DNA of 21,164 nt from Burkholderiaceae bacterium (GCA_947457745.1 CANGWT010000008.1:1-21164), one strand, 5' to 3'. Numbered from the stretch's first letter, positions 7,573 through 14,339 are shown. Notes: generated by a model from the sequence alone, not told the origin. Numbers and translations are program-made.

Positions 7573-8361
7573 TTAACAGGTGGAATATTTAGATAAGCAC
7601 TGTACCATCTGAGCAAAGATGCGTGGATTTGCACACATCACTTCTCCGCTTTGCAGGAAGCCTTCTTCGCCGCGGTAGTTGCCAATAAGTCCACCGGCTT
7701 CGGTAATCAACAGAGCACCTGCGGCCATATCCCATGGTTTAAGATCGCTCTCAAAAAATCCATCGTAACGACCAGCAGCAACATAGGCTAAATCTAGAGA
7801 TGCAGCACCAGGACGACGAAGACCGGCACATTGGCGCGACATGTCTGCAAAGATTTTTAAATACTTTTCCAGATCTTGATCATCGCGATAAGGAAAACCG
7901 GTCCCCAACAAAGAATTGGCTAAACGATCTTGTGAGGCAACGCGTAAACGCCGACGGTCTAAGTATGCACCTGCACCACGCGTAGCAGTAAATAATTCAT
8001 CCCGAGTCGGGTCATACACCACTGCTTGTTGGGTTACCCCGTTTACAGATAATGCAATGGAAACTGCATATTGCGGGAAACCATGAATAAAGTTGGTTGT
8101 GCCATCGAGCGGATCAATGATCCACACATTTTCAGCATCCGCGTTTTGGGCGCCAGTTTCTTCTGCCAAGAAACCGTGCGAAGGATAGGCTTCGCTGAGT
8201 GTTTCAATAATGGCTGCTTCAGCCTGTCTGTCCACCTCAGTTACGAAATCATTATGTTGTTTGCGGTCAACCTGAAGTCGCTCTAAATTCAGCGAGGCTC
8301 TATTAATCACGGTTCCGGCACGACGGGCAGCCTTAACGGCCACATTTAACATGGGATGCAT
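7573..8361 (-). CDS. suhB: Inositol monophosphatase family protein SuhB
   Basis: Mg-dependent phosphatase of the inositol monophosphatase superfamily. In E. coli, SuhB also joins the NusA/NusB antitermination complex on rRNA operons, and the same role is plausible here. The ATG at 8361 gives MHPMLNVAVKAARRAGT, which matches the family's first residues, and a length of 262 (E. coli 267). An in-frame GTG at 8433 would add 24 poorly conserved residues and is not favoured. Metal and substrate motifs: EETG (67-70), DPLDGTTNF (83-91) and WDMAAGALLITEAGG (210-224). The gene stands alone, convergent with lpxH and divergent from trmJ. Confidence 0.95.
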   Translation of the reverse strand: MHPMLNVAVKAARRAGTVINRASLNLERLQVDRKQHNDFVTEVDRQAEAAIIETLSEAYPSHGFLAEETGAQNADAENVWIIDPLDGTTNFIHGFPQYAVSIALSVNGVTQQAVVYDPTRDELFTATRGAGAYLDRRRLRVASQDRLANSLLGTGFPYRDDQDLEKYLKIFADMSRQCAGLRRPGAASLDLAYVAAGRYDGFFESDLKPWDMAAGALLITEAGGLIGNYRGEEGFLQSGEVMCANPRIFAQMVQCLSKYSTC

Positions 8362-8491
8362 AGTATTGATGGACAAATTAAATAAGAACAAGCTCACTAG
8401 ATTGCAAACTGCGGGACAATAAGGAGCTAACACTCTGATTCTAAACGATTGCTACATTGAACAACCAAGCCACTAGAGAATTCCTGTTGAT
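8362..8491. other. Divergent intergenic region suhB / trmJ
   Basis: This 130-bp region is the longest gene-free stretch in the window and should carry promoters for both neighbours. On the minus strand TTGCAA at about 8399-8404 and TTTAAT near 8375-8380 resemble -35 and -10 boxes, but the roughly 19-bp spacing is too long for confidence. AAGGAG at 8421-8426 on the plus strand has no ATG, GTG or TTG start after it. No hairpin or repeat stands out. Confidence 0.3.
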
Positions 8492-9241
8492 ATGAATGCC
8501 TCACAAGCACAGTTACTGCGTTGGGTTTTAGTTGAAACCAGTCACCCAGGAAACGTAGGGTCTGCGGCGCGTGCACTGAAAACCATGGGGTTTAGTGATC
8601 TGCGTCTGATTTCACCAAAGCTTGCTGGGGTTGCCCAGGCCCCTGAGGCCATTGCTCTAGCTAGTGGTGCGGTCGATGTCTTGGAATCAAGTCAAGAGAC
8701 CTCCTCATTGGAGTTGGCCGTTCAAGACTGCGCGCTGGTTTTAGGGCTCACCAGTCGTGATCGTGAATTTGGACCGCCAGCATTAAATTGGCAAGACGCT
8801 CGTCCATTAATTCAGGCGGCCATTGCGGGCAATCAGCAAGTCGCCCTCCTCTTTGGACCAGAGCGAACTGGACTAGATAACCAACATCTCTCACTCTGCA
8901 CCCATCGCGTATGGCTTGATGCCAACCCACTCTACCCTTCCCTGAACCTTGCCCAAGCCGTTATGGTTTGCGCTTTCGCCCTTAGAGAATCCCTAGGAGA
9001 GAGTTTTAGGCGTGCGCCCTTAGGACCTAACACCGAGTCAGTAGATTATGCGGATCCTGCGGCTGTAGCTGCCATGCTGGAGCACTGGCGCGAGGGGCTA
9101 GAGGCAATTGGCTACTTGGATCCTGCCAACCCCAAAAAGCTCATGCCCCGCTTACAAGCGCTATTTGCTAGAACGCGCCTCCATAAAGAAGAAATTGACC
9201 TGCTACGTGGCATTGCAAAACAGATGATCTTGAAAAAATAG
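8492..9241 (+). CDS. trmJ: tRNA (cytidine/uridine-2'-O-)-methyltransferase TrmJ
   Basis: SPOUT-class enzyme expected to 2'-O-methylate position 32 in the anticodon loop of several tRNAs using S-adenosylmethionine. Seen: WVLVETSHPGNVGSAARALKTMG (11-33), very close to the TrmJ motif 1, then LLFGPERTGL (119-128) and YPSLNLAQAVMV (148-159), which form the knotted cofactor site. The C-terminal part (LFARTRLHKEEIDLLRGIAKQM) is the helical extension that separates TrmJ from general SpoU proteins. Length 249 against 246 in E. coli. It is divergent from suhB and followed 28 bp later by cysE. The start has no purine-rich ribosome binding site. Confidence 0.93.
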   Translation: MNASQAQLLRWVLVETSHPGNVGSAARALKTMGFSDLRLISPKLAGVAQAPEAIALASGAVDVLESSQETSSLELAVQDCALVLGLTSRDREFGPPALNWQDARPLIQAAIAGNQQVALLFGPERTGLDNQHLSLCTHRVWLDANPLYPSLNLAQAVMVCAFALRESLGESFRRAPLGPNTESVDYADPAAVAAMLEHWREGLEAIGYLDPANPKKLMPRLQALFARTRLHKEEIDLLRGIAKQMILKK

Positions 9242-9269
9242 ATTAGGCTTTACCCGTTAAAATCAGTAT

Positions 9270-10037
9270 ATGTTTAATTCGCTCTTCGACCAAGTCGACT
9301 CCATCATTGTTCGTGACCCTGCCGCCAGAAATCGCTTAGAGGTCATTACCTGCTATCCAGGCTTACATGCTGTTTGGATACATCGGGTATCTCATGGTCT
9401 ATGGAACTTGGGTTTGAAGTGGATTGCACGCCTTCTATCGATGTTGGCCCGCTTCATTACCGGTATTGAAATTCATCCTGGAGCCAAGATCGGTCGTAGG
9501 GTATTTTTAGATCATGGTCTTGGCATTGTGATTGGAGAGACAACTGAAATTGGTGATGACTGCACCATCTATCAAGGTGTTACCTTGGGTGGGACCTCTC
9601 TATACAAGGGCGTAAAGCGTCACCCCACTTTAGGTAAAGCCGTAGTTATTAGTGCGGGCGCTAAGGTTCTTGGGGGCTTCACTGTGGGTGATGGCGCTCG
9701 TGTTGGATCTAATGCTGTAGTACTGAAAGAAATCCCGGCCGGAGCAACTGCCGTGGGAATTCCTGCGCGTATTTTGCATCCTGATTTGCCGCAGGCCAGC
9801 ACTCCTGATAGCAAGGCTAAGGATTACTTCTCAGCCTATGGTGTAACACCAAACGTAGATGATCCTGTGTCGATGGCATTAAAAGGTTTAATTGATGCTA
9901 CCCTAGAACAAGAGGCCAAAATTACTGCACTTGAAAAAGCGCTAGCAAAACTGGGTAATATGCCGTCATCACATACTGATGAATCCAGCGATACCAAGCG
10001 CGATCTTGGAGCCCTAAAAGAGTGGCTCAAAGAGTAG
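9270..10037 (+). CDS. cysE: Serine O-acetyltransferase
   Basis: CysE acetylates L-serine with acetyl-CoA to O-acetylserine, the first step of cysteine synthesis and usually feedback-inhibited by cysteine. The N-terminal helical part (1-66) precedes a left-handed beta-helix of hexapeptide repeats from about IEIHPGAKIGRRVFLDHGLGIVIGETTEIGDD (67-98) to VGSNAVVLKEIPAGATAVGIPAR. The DHG motif with the catalytic His82 and a second conserved His (H118 in KRHPT) are present. The core is the short EpsC/CysE form (about 170 residues) plus an unusual tail of some 80 residues, partly coiled (LEQEAKITALEKALAKLG) and then charged. The tail may support oligomer contacts or binding to cysteine synthase; this is inference. 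It ends 10 bp from the convergent slyD-type gene. Confidence 0.95.
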   Translation: MFNSLFDQVDSIIVRDPAARNRLEVITCYPGLHAVWIHRVSHGLWNLGLKWIARLLSMLARFITGIEIHPGAKIGRRVFLDHGLGIVIGETTEIGDDCTIYQGVTLGGTSLYKGVKRHPTLGKAVVISAGAKVLGGFTVGDGARVGSNAVVLKEIPAGATAVGIPARILHPDLPQASTPDSKAKDYFSAYGVTPNVDDPVSMALKGLIDATLEQEAKITALEKALAKLGNMPSSHTDESSDTKRDLGALKEWLKE

Positions 10038-10047
10038 TCTTCTAGTC

Positions 10048-10635
10048 TTAATGCAGAGTTGGTGATGAGCTGCCAGGGTTAGAAATTCCAGCAGCAGAGT
10101 CATCCTCACTGTCATCCAAATCATCAGGCATTCCAAAGGTGAATGCTTCACCACCCTCAGGCTGTTGATTTTCAATCTCTTCATCAGTGGCAATTCGGAT
10201 ATCTTCCACTTGAACCCAGAAGCGCAGAGCCATACCAGCAAGCGGATGATTTCCATCTAAAACAACTTGGCTATCAGCCACATCAGTTACGGTGTAGATC
10301 AAGGGGTCCTCATCTTCATCACTAGAGTCTTCCCCTTCTTCATCAGGAACGCCCTCAAACTGCATACCGACCTCCAAAGGCTCAGGAAAGCGTGCGCGTG
10401 GCTCAATCTTCAGTAACTCAGGGTCATACTCTCCAAAGGCCTCGCTAGGTTCAAGCTGGATGCTGGCTTCATACCCGACATCCTGACCATCCAATAAGGT
10501 TTCAATTTTAGGAAAAGTGCCCTCATATCCGCCATGCAGGTATACCATCGGTGAGTCTGGTTCCTCGATAATATTATTTTGCGCATCAGTTAATTTGTAG
10601 CGCAGGGATACAACGGTATTTTTTTCGATCTTCAT
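10048..10635 (-). CDS. slyD: SlyD-type FKBP peptidyl-prolyl isomerase, acidic variant
   Basis: FKBP-family prolyl isomerase and chaperone. The ATG at 10635 gives MKIEKNTVVSLRYKL, which matches the SlyD N-terminus; an in-frame ATG six codons upstream (10653) is also open. FKBP-domain residues flank an inserted insert-in-flap chaperone domain: VYLHGGYEGTFPKIETLLDG (31-50), PSEAFGEYDPEL (63-74) and LDGNHPLAG (126-134), the SlyD signature. Two things are unusual. The flap domain carries a strongly acidic loop of Asp, Glu and Ser (about 98-110). The C-terminal tail is acidic and Ser/Pro-rich instead of the His/Cys-rich nickel-binding tail of E. coli SlyD. Metal handling for hydrogenase is therefore unlikely. 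It is divergent from roxA with only 44 bp between starts. Confidence 0.9.
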   Translation of the reverse strand: MKIEKNTVVSLRYKLTDAQNNIIEEPDSPMVYLHGGYEGTFPKIETLLDGQDVGYEASIQLEPSEAFGEYDPELLKIEPRARFPEPLEVGMQFEGVPDEEGEDSSDEDEDPLIYTVTDVADSQVVLDGNHPLAGMALRFWVQVEDIRIATDEEIENQQPEGGEAFTFGMPDDLDDSEDDSAAGISNPGSSSPTLH

Positions 10636-10679
10636 GCGTAATTCATTCAACATTGTGTTTTAAACAGCTTATTACTGAT

Positions 10680-11906
10680 ATGACAGCATTTTACTTGAGC
10701 AAGCCCTACGATCCACCACAGGCACCCCAAAACCTAGCGCTAGATCGTCCATGGGCTCTTCTGGGGGGCATTAGCCCTCAACAGTTCATGAAATTATATT
10801 GGCATAAGAAACCGCTGTTAGTGCGAGGTGCCATCCCTGCGTTTGAGCTTGCCAAACAAATTGGCGAGCCCTTGGGTAATGCAATTTCGCCAGAAGAGCT
10901 CTTTAAAATAGCAGGTGATGATGCAGTGGAGTCTAGATTAATTAATGCAAAGCCTTGGACGTTTACAAATGGTCCATTTAAAAAGCAATCTATCCCCTCC
11001 ATCGAAAAGACAGATTGGACGCTGTTACTTCAGGGCATGGAGGCAAAACATCCTGCAGCTGCAAGAGTACTGTCTTGGTTTCGCTTTATTCCGGATGCGC
11101 GCTTAGATGATTTGATGATTAGCATTGCTGGTCCTGGCGGCGGCGTAGGCCCCCACTTTGATTCTTATGATGTCTTTTTAATTCAGATGTCTGGACGCAG
11201 ATGTTGGCGCATTTCCGAGCAAAAGGATTTGACCCTGAATCCAAATCTGCCCTTGAAAATTCTGCAAGACTTTAAAGTCGAGCAGGAGTGGGATCTGGAG
11301 CCAGGCGATATGCTTTACCTACCACCCCATGTTGCTCATGATGGCATTGCTTTGGATGCAGGCTGTCAAACTTGGTCAGTTGGTTTTAGATCGCAAAGCT
11401 ATAAAGAAATCTTGCAAGAGGGCTTATGGCGCTTAGCTGAATCATTAGAAGATATTCCTGAGCTAAATAAGCGCTTTGCGGATCCCAAGCAAGCAGCTAC
11501 CCATTGCGCAGAACAACTTCCAGCTGAAATTATTACGCAAGTGGAACAAAAGTTAAAAAGCTTAAAACTCAATCGCGTCGAAACATTTCTTCCTGGCATA
11601 GCAGCCTATCTCAGCGAACCAAAACCACAGGCTTACTTTGATGGAACAGCAAATGATCTCTCACCTGAACAATTTAGACGTCAACTTACCAAGCAACCTT
11701 TACAAGTACACCCCTATACAAGGCTTCTCGCTTTAGGTCCAAGAATTTACTGCAACGGCGAGGAGATGACCGACGGTCAAAACGCTCCAACTCAAGCTGC
11801 CTGGCGCTCACTGGCAAGTAGCAAACAGTTCAAAGGCCCCTTAGGAAAAATTGGGGTAAACAATAGCCTTTTTGAGGCTTTTGAAGCCGGATGGCTGCTT
11901 TTTTAA
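10680..11906 (+). CDS. roxA: Ribosomal oxygenase of the YcfD/RoxA cupin family
   Basis: 2-Oxoglutarate- and Fe(II)-dependent JmjC-type hydroxylase; E. coli RoxA (YcfD) hydroxylates an arginine of ribosomal protein L16. The ATG at 10680 gives 408 residues; a TTG nine codons earlier (10653) is in frame but unsupported. The iron triad is visible: H159 and D161 in GPHFDSYDVF, and H220 in LPPHVAHDG. WALLGGISPQQFMKLYWHKKPLLVRGA (25-51) is the typical N-terminal part. The C-terminal half fits the dimerisation and winged-helix domains of the family, and the protein is about 35 residues longer than E. coli YcfD (373). The stop codon lies inside the promoter of the next gene. The substrate is assumed from the family. 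Confidence 0.9.
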   Translation: MTAFYLSKPYDPPQAPQNLALDRPWALLGGISPQQFMKLYWHKKPLLVRGAIPAFELAKQIGEPLGNAISPEELFKIAGDDAVESRLINAKPWTFTNGPFKKQSIPSIEKTDWTLLLQGMEAKHPAAARVLSWFRFIPDARLDDLMISIAGPGGGVGPHFDSYDVFLIQMSGRRCWRISEQKDLTLNPNLPLKILQDFKVEQEWDLEPGDMLYLPPHVAHDGIALDAGCQTWSVGFRSQSYKEILQEGLWRLAESLEDIPELNKRFADPKQAATHCAEQLPAEIITQVEQKLKSLKLNRVETFLPGIAAYLSEPKPQAYFDGTANDLSPEQFRRQLTKQPLQVHPYTRLLALGPRIYCNGEEMTDGQNAPTQAAWRSLASSKQFKGPLGKIGVNNSLFEAFEAGWLLF

Positions 11907-11931
11907 CGCTGAATTAGTAGATGGCTATAAT
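11903..11931 (+). promoter_or_regulatory. Sigma-70-type promoter of the small lipoprotein gene
   Basis: A perfect TATAAT -10 hexamer lies at 11926-11931. Exactly 17 bp upstream is TTAACG (11903-11908), matching the TTGACA -35 consensus at four of six positions. The -35 box overlaps the roxA stop codon (11904-11906). The transcript would start near 11938, leaving a leader of roughly 80 nt. This is the best promoter match I found in the window. Confidence 0.7.
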
Positions 11932-11941
11932 GAATGCTGGA

Positions 11942-11968
11942 AAGTACTTAGGGTCTAACCCTGTACTT
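11942..11968 (+). promoter_or_regulatory. Leader hairpin of the small lipoprotein mRNA
   Basis: AAGTAC (11942-11947) pairs with GTACTT (11963-11968), and AGGGT (11950-11954) pairs with ACCCT (11958-11962) around a CTA loop, with a TT bulge at 11948-11949. The stem totals 11 bp and sits within a few bases of the predicted transcript 5' end. Hairpins in that place can protect an mRNA from decay, as in E. coli ompA; that role here is inference. Confidence 0.55.
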
Positions 11969-11976
11969 ACCAATAA

Positions 11977-11992
11977 TAATAACCGGTTATTA
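11977..11992. repeat. Perfect 16-bp palindrome in the leader
   Basis: TAATAACCGGTTATTA reads the same on both strands over all 16 bases. It lies 27 bp before the lipoprotein ATG and 8 bp after the leader hairpin. A T6 run follows at 11999-12004, but the AT-rich stem and the 6-nt gap make it a poor terminator. It could be a dimeric regulator's operator or a second RNA hairpin. Confidence 0.6.
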
Positions 11993-12004
11993 ATGATATT
12001 TTTT

Positions 12005-12011
12005 AAGAGGA
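12005..12011 (+). promoter_or_regulatory. Ribosome binding site deciding the lipoprotein start
   Basis: AAGAGGA lies 8 nt before the ATG at 12020. It selects that start over in-frame ATGs at 11921 (upstream of the predicted transcript start) and 11993 (no ribosome binding site). It is one of the few strong Shine-Dalgarno sequences in the window. Confidence 0.7.
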
Positions 12012-12019
12012 CATTACAA

Positions 12020-12199
12020 ATGAAGAAGTCACTAGCACTCGTAGCAATGTTGGCAATCGCTTTGGCCGCTTGCGGTAAAAAAGAAGAAGCAAAACCTGTT
12101 GAAGCTGCTCCTGCTGCTCCTGCTGCTGCCCCAGCTGCTGAAGCTCCTGCTGCCGCTCCTGCTGCACCTGCTGCACCTGCTGCTGACGCTAAGAAGTAA
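12020..12199 (+). CDS. Small Ala/Pro-rich lipoprotein, function unknown
   Basis: A 59-residue protein. Residues 1-17 (MKKSLALVAMLAIALAA) are a classic lipoprotein signal, followed by Cys18 in a LAAC lipobox. Position +2 after the cysteine is Gly, so by the Lol rule it should go to the outer membrane. The 42-residue mature part has a short Lys/Glu stretch, then an Ala/Pro run with no folded domain (21 Ala and 8 Pro by my count), and ends in DAKK. Strong promoter and ribosome binding site, GCT/CCT-type codons and a private terminator suggest high expression. A C-terminal lysine on a small lipoprotein recalls Braun's Lpp, which is bonded to peptidoglycan through its last Lys, but there is no sequence homology to Lpp. 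Gene convergent with bamC. Confidence 0.88.
   Translation: MKKSLALVAMLAIALAACGKKEEAKPVEAAPAAPAAAPAAEAPAAAPAAPAAPAADAKK
12104..12184 (+). repeat. Imperfect GCTGCTCCT tandem repeat coding Ala-Ala-Pro
   Basis: Twenty-seven codons (residues 29-55) are made of near-identical Ala-Ala-Pro units, mostly GCT GCT CCT or GCT GCA CCT, broken by two Glu/Ala variants. Because units are 9 bp, gain or loss of a unit by slippage keeps the frame, so length may vary between strains. Confidence 0.7.
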
Positions 12200-12213
12200 T
12201 CTTCTTCTTGAAG

Positions 12214-12242
12214 AAAAAAAGCCGCTGAGAAGCGGCTTTTTT
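12214..12242. terminator. Bidirectional intrinsic terminator
   Basis: GCCGCT (12221-12226) and AGCGGC (12231-12236) form a GC-rich 6-bp stem with a GAGA loop. A7 (12214-12220) precedes it and T6 (12237-12242) follows, so each strand has a U-tract and the stem can extend through A-T pairs. It ends the small lipoprotein transcript on the plus strand and the long sucA-to-bamC run on the minus strand (bamC stop at 12271). Confidence 0.92.
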
Positions 12243-12270
12243 ATTGACTCAGTTTTCTGAGCTTCAATAC

Positions 12271-13419
12271 CTATCTTGCCATTTGCTCCGTCAGTAATGT
12301 TAAGAGTTGCAATCCAGCAGCGGTATTTTCAGGCTTACCTTCTGCATTCTGAACGAACACACTTGAAGAACTATCACCAGTCGATTTGACCACTACGAGA
12401 TATTTCTTAGCCTTTAAACTTGAGTCGTCTTTGCTACTGAACAGATTAGTGAAAAATCCTTTGGTATCACCCAAATCCTTAGGGTTGACGTAACGCACAT
12501 AGTAAACGCCGTTTGCACGATTACGATCTTCAACCGTAAAGTTTGAGCGATCTAAAGCGAGTCCAGTGTCACGCCATGCGCGATCAAAGCCGGCTGCCAT
12601 CTCAATATAAGCGGTATTTACACCCGCCTGTACTAACTTTGCCTTAGGAGTCTTTGGGCCCAGTGGCGCTGCAACCTGAGCCTTCGCCATTTCCTGGGTC
12701 ATACCCAAGCGCTCCATCAAGCGAGCCAAGAATACAGCTTCGAGCTCAGGATCATTTGGACGTGCCGTCCAGATAGTCGAGATACAAGCACCAGTTGTAT
12801 CAGTTGTACATTTTTCGATCGCACCACGCTGAGTAATATAGACTTCTGTTTCGCCAGGTTTACTCACTTCAAGGCGGGTTTTGTATTTATCACGCTCACC
12901 GGTATCGAAAATGGAATCTAATGCGCCACCAATTGTAGAGCGAATAAAATCTTGCGCGATCTTAGCGCGGTTCTCCGCCCAATCCGTTTCCATAATGCCG
13001 GTAGAGGGTGAGTCAATCACCAACAAGAAACCATTCTCTTGCCAGAAATCTTTAATCTGTGGATAGAGTTCTGGGGCTGACTTTTCTACGACCAGCCAAC
13101 GACGCTCACCATCACGAGCAATACGCATGCCCGGAATACCAGTCATGACGTTCTTACGGGTCTGTACCGATTTTTTTAATGCGGCGTTGTACTCAGACAT
13201 GGTGGCAGAACCATCCTGAACAATATAACGACGATCAGCTTGAGCGGTAATCAGGTCTGGCGGGTAGGACAAATTAGGCCCACGCACAGCACCAGCAGAC
13301 TTATAGTCGACCGTGTCATTCGTTGTTACAGATTTACAGCCAAGCAAAGCAACACTTACTAAAGAGAACATGAGTAAAGTCGCACAGTGTTGGCGCAGGA
13401 TTTGCATCGAATTCATCAT
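12271..13419 (-). CDS. bamC: Outer-membrane assembly lipoprotein BamC
   Basis: BamC is a lipoprotein of the BAM complex that inserts beta-barrel proteins into the outer membrane. The 382-residue product has a signal sequence and lipobox VALLGC with Cys28, then an unstructured stretch containing VDYKSAGAVRGPNLSYPPDL, which resembles the BamD-binding N-terminus of E. coli NlpB. Two helix-grip domains follow (about 95-215 and 235-382; for example RWLVVEKSAPELYPQIKDFWQENGF and NGVYYVRYV). It is somewhat longer than E. coli BamC (344). The ATG at 13419 overlaps the dapA stop as ATGA and has AGG 6 nt upstream. The dapA-bamC order is the same as E. coli dapA-nlpB, which supports the call. Confidence 0.93.
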   Translation of the reverse strand: MMNSMQILRQHCATLLMFSLVSVALLGCKSVTTNDTVDYKSAGAVRGPNLSYPPDLITAQADRRYIVQDGSATMSEYNAALKKSVQTRKNVMTGIPGMRIARDGERRWLVVEKSAPELYPQIKDFWQENGFLLVIDSPSTGIMETDWAENRAKIAQDFIRSTIGGALDSIFDTGERDKYKTRLEVSKPGETEVYITQRGAIEKCTTDTTGACISTIWTARPNDPELEAVFLARLMERLGMTQEMAKAQVAAPLGPKTPKAKLVQAGVNTAYIEMAAGFDRAWRDTGLALDRSNFTVEDRNRANGVYYVRYVNPKDLGDTKGFFTNLFSSKDDSSLKAKKYLVVVKSTGDSSSSVFVQNAEGKPENTAAGLQLLTLLTEQMAR

Positions 13420-14339
13420 AGTAAGCCTGCCTGTTTCAATGCAGCCTTCAAAGGTTCACGCAACGCAACACTCAAAGGAGTTAAGGGCAATCGAATACCT
13501 GAGGTAACTTTACCCATTTCATATAGAGCCCATTTCACAGGAATCGGATTTGCCTCAGTAAACATGGCTTTATGAACAGCCAGTAATTGATATTGAATTG
13601 CGCGCGTCTTAACGACATCATCAGACATTGCAGCCTGACACAGCTCATGCATCAAACGGGGTGCGATATTAGCTGTTACAGAAATATTACCCTTGCCCCC
13701 CATAAGCATGAGCATTGCGGCACTCAGATCGTCACCAGAAAATACAGAAAAATCTTGGTGTCCAGCACGCTGTAGATCAGCTAGCAACAAAGTGCCGCGC
13801 TCAATACTTCCAGTGGCATCTTTGATCCCAATGATTCCTGGGACCCCTGCTAGGCGAACAGTCGTCTCACCAGCAAGATCAGCAATAGTTCTACCGGGAA
13901 CGTTATACAGAATTACAGGCAGGTCAACTGACTCCGCAATTTTCTTGAAGTGGGCATACATACCCTCTTGTGTCGGCTTGTTGTAATAAGGTACTACCTG
14001 CAGACTCGCATCAGCACCAACCGACTTGGCAAAGTTGGTTAAATCGATTGCCTCGGTAGTGGAATTACCACCGGTGCCAGCGATCACTGGGATACGCCCA
14101 GCAATGTGCTCAACAGTGACTTTAATGAGCTCACAATGTTCTTCTACAGATACTGTAGGAGACTCCCCGCTTGTACCAACAATAACAATGCCATCAGATC
14201 CTTCGGCAACATGCCAATCTAGCAAGGAACGTAAAGCCGGAAAATCTAGACTTCCATCCTCGTGCATCGGTGTCACGATGGCGGGCATGCTGCCTGCGAT
14301 AGGCTTTTTACTAGCTTTGGATTGTGTTGTATTAGTCAC
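13416..14339 (-). CDS. dapA: 4-Hydroxy-tetrahydrodipicolinate synthase
   Basis: DapA condenses pyruvate with aspartate semialdehyde, the committing step to diaminopimelate and lysine. Class I aldolase barrel motifs: GTSGESPT (55-62), VPYYNKPTQ (116-124) with the catalytic Tyr, YNVPGR (145-150) and the Schiff-base Lys173 in GIKDATG. The start is uncertain. No ATG exists before residue 18 of this numbering, which lies within the conserved GSMPAIVTP segment, so a rare start is needed. I chose the GTG at 14339 (307 residues, E. coli 292); TTG codons at 14375 and 14372 are also open and would overlap the methyltransferase gene. None has a good ribosome binding site. It is followed by bamC with a 4-bp overlap. 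It belongs to the same pathway as lysC at the window's left end. Confidence 0.94.
   Translation of the reverse strand: MTNTTQSKASKKPIAGSMPAIVTPMHEDGSLDFPALRSLLDWHVAEGSDGIVIVGTSGESPTVSVEEHCELIKVTVEHIAGRIPVIAGTGGNSTTEAIDLTNFAKSVGADASLQVVPYYNKPTQEGMYAHFKKIAESVDLPVILYNVPGRTIADLAGETTVRLAGVPGIIGIKDATGSIERGTLLLADLQRAGHQDFSVFSGDDLSAAMLMLMGGKGNISVTANIAPRLMHELCQAAMSDDVVKTRAIQYQLLAVHKAMFTEANPIPVKWALYEMGKVTSGIRLPLTPLSVALREPLKAALKQAGLL

Noticed and set aside
8421..8426. AAGGAG on the plus strand in the suhB-trmJ gap
   Set aside because: No ATG, GTG or TTG follows at usable distance; the nearest candidate is a CTG with a very short frame.
8362..8433. Longer suhB reading frame from GTG at 8433
   Set aside because: The extra 24 residues have no family match; the ATG at 8361 begins with the conserved SuhB N-terminus.
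11921..12019. N-terminal extension of the small lipoprotein (starts at 11921 or 11993)
   Set aside because: 11921 lies upstream of the predicted transcript start, and neither codon has a ribosome binding site, whereas 12020 has AAGAGGA and starts a textbook signal peptide.
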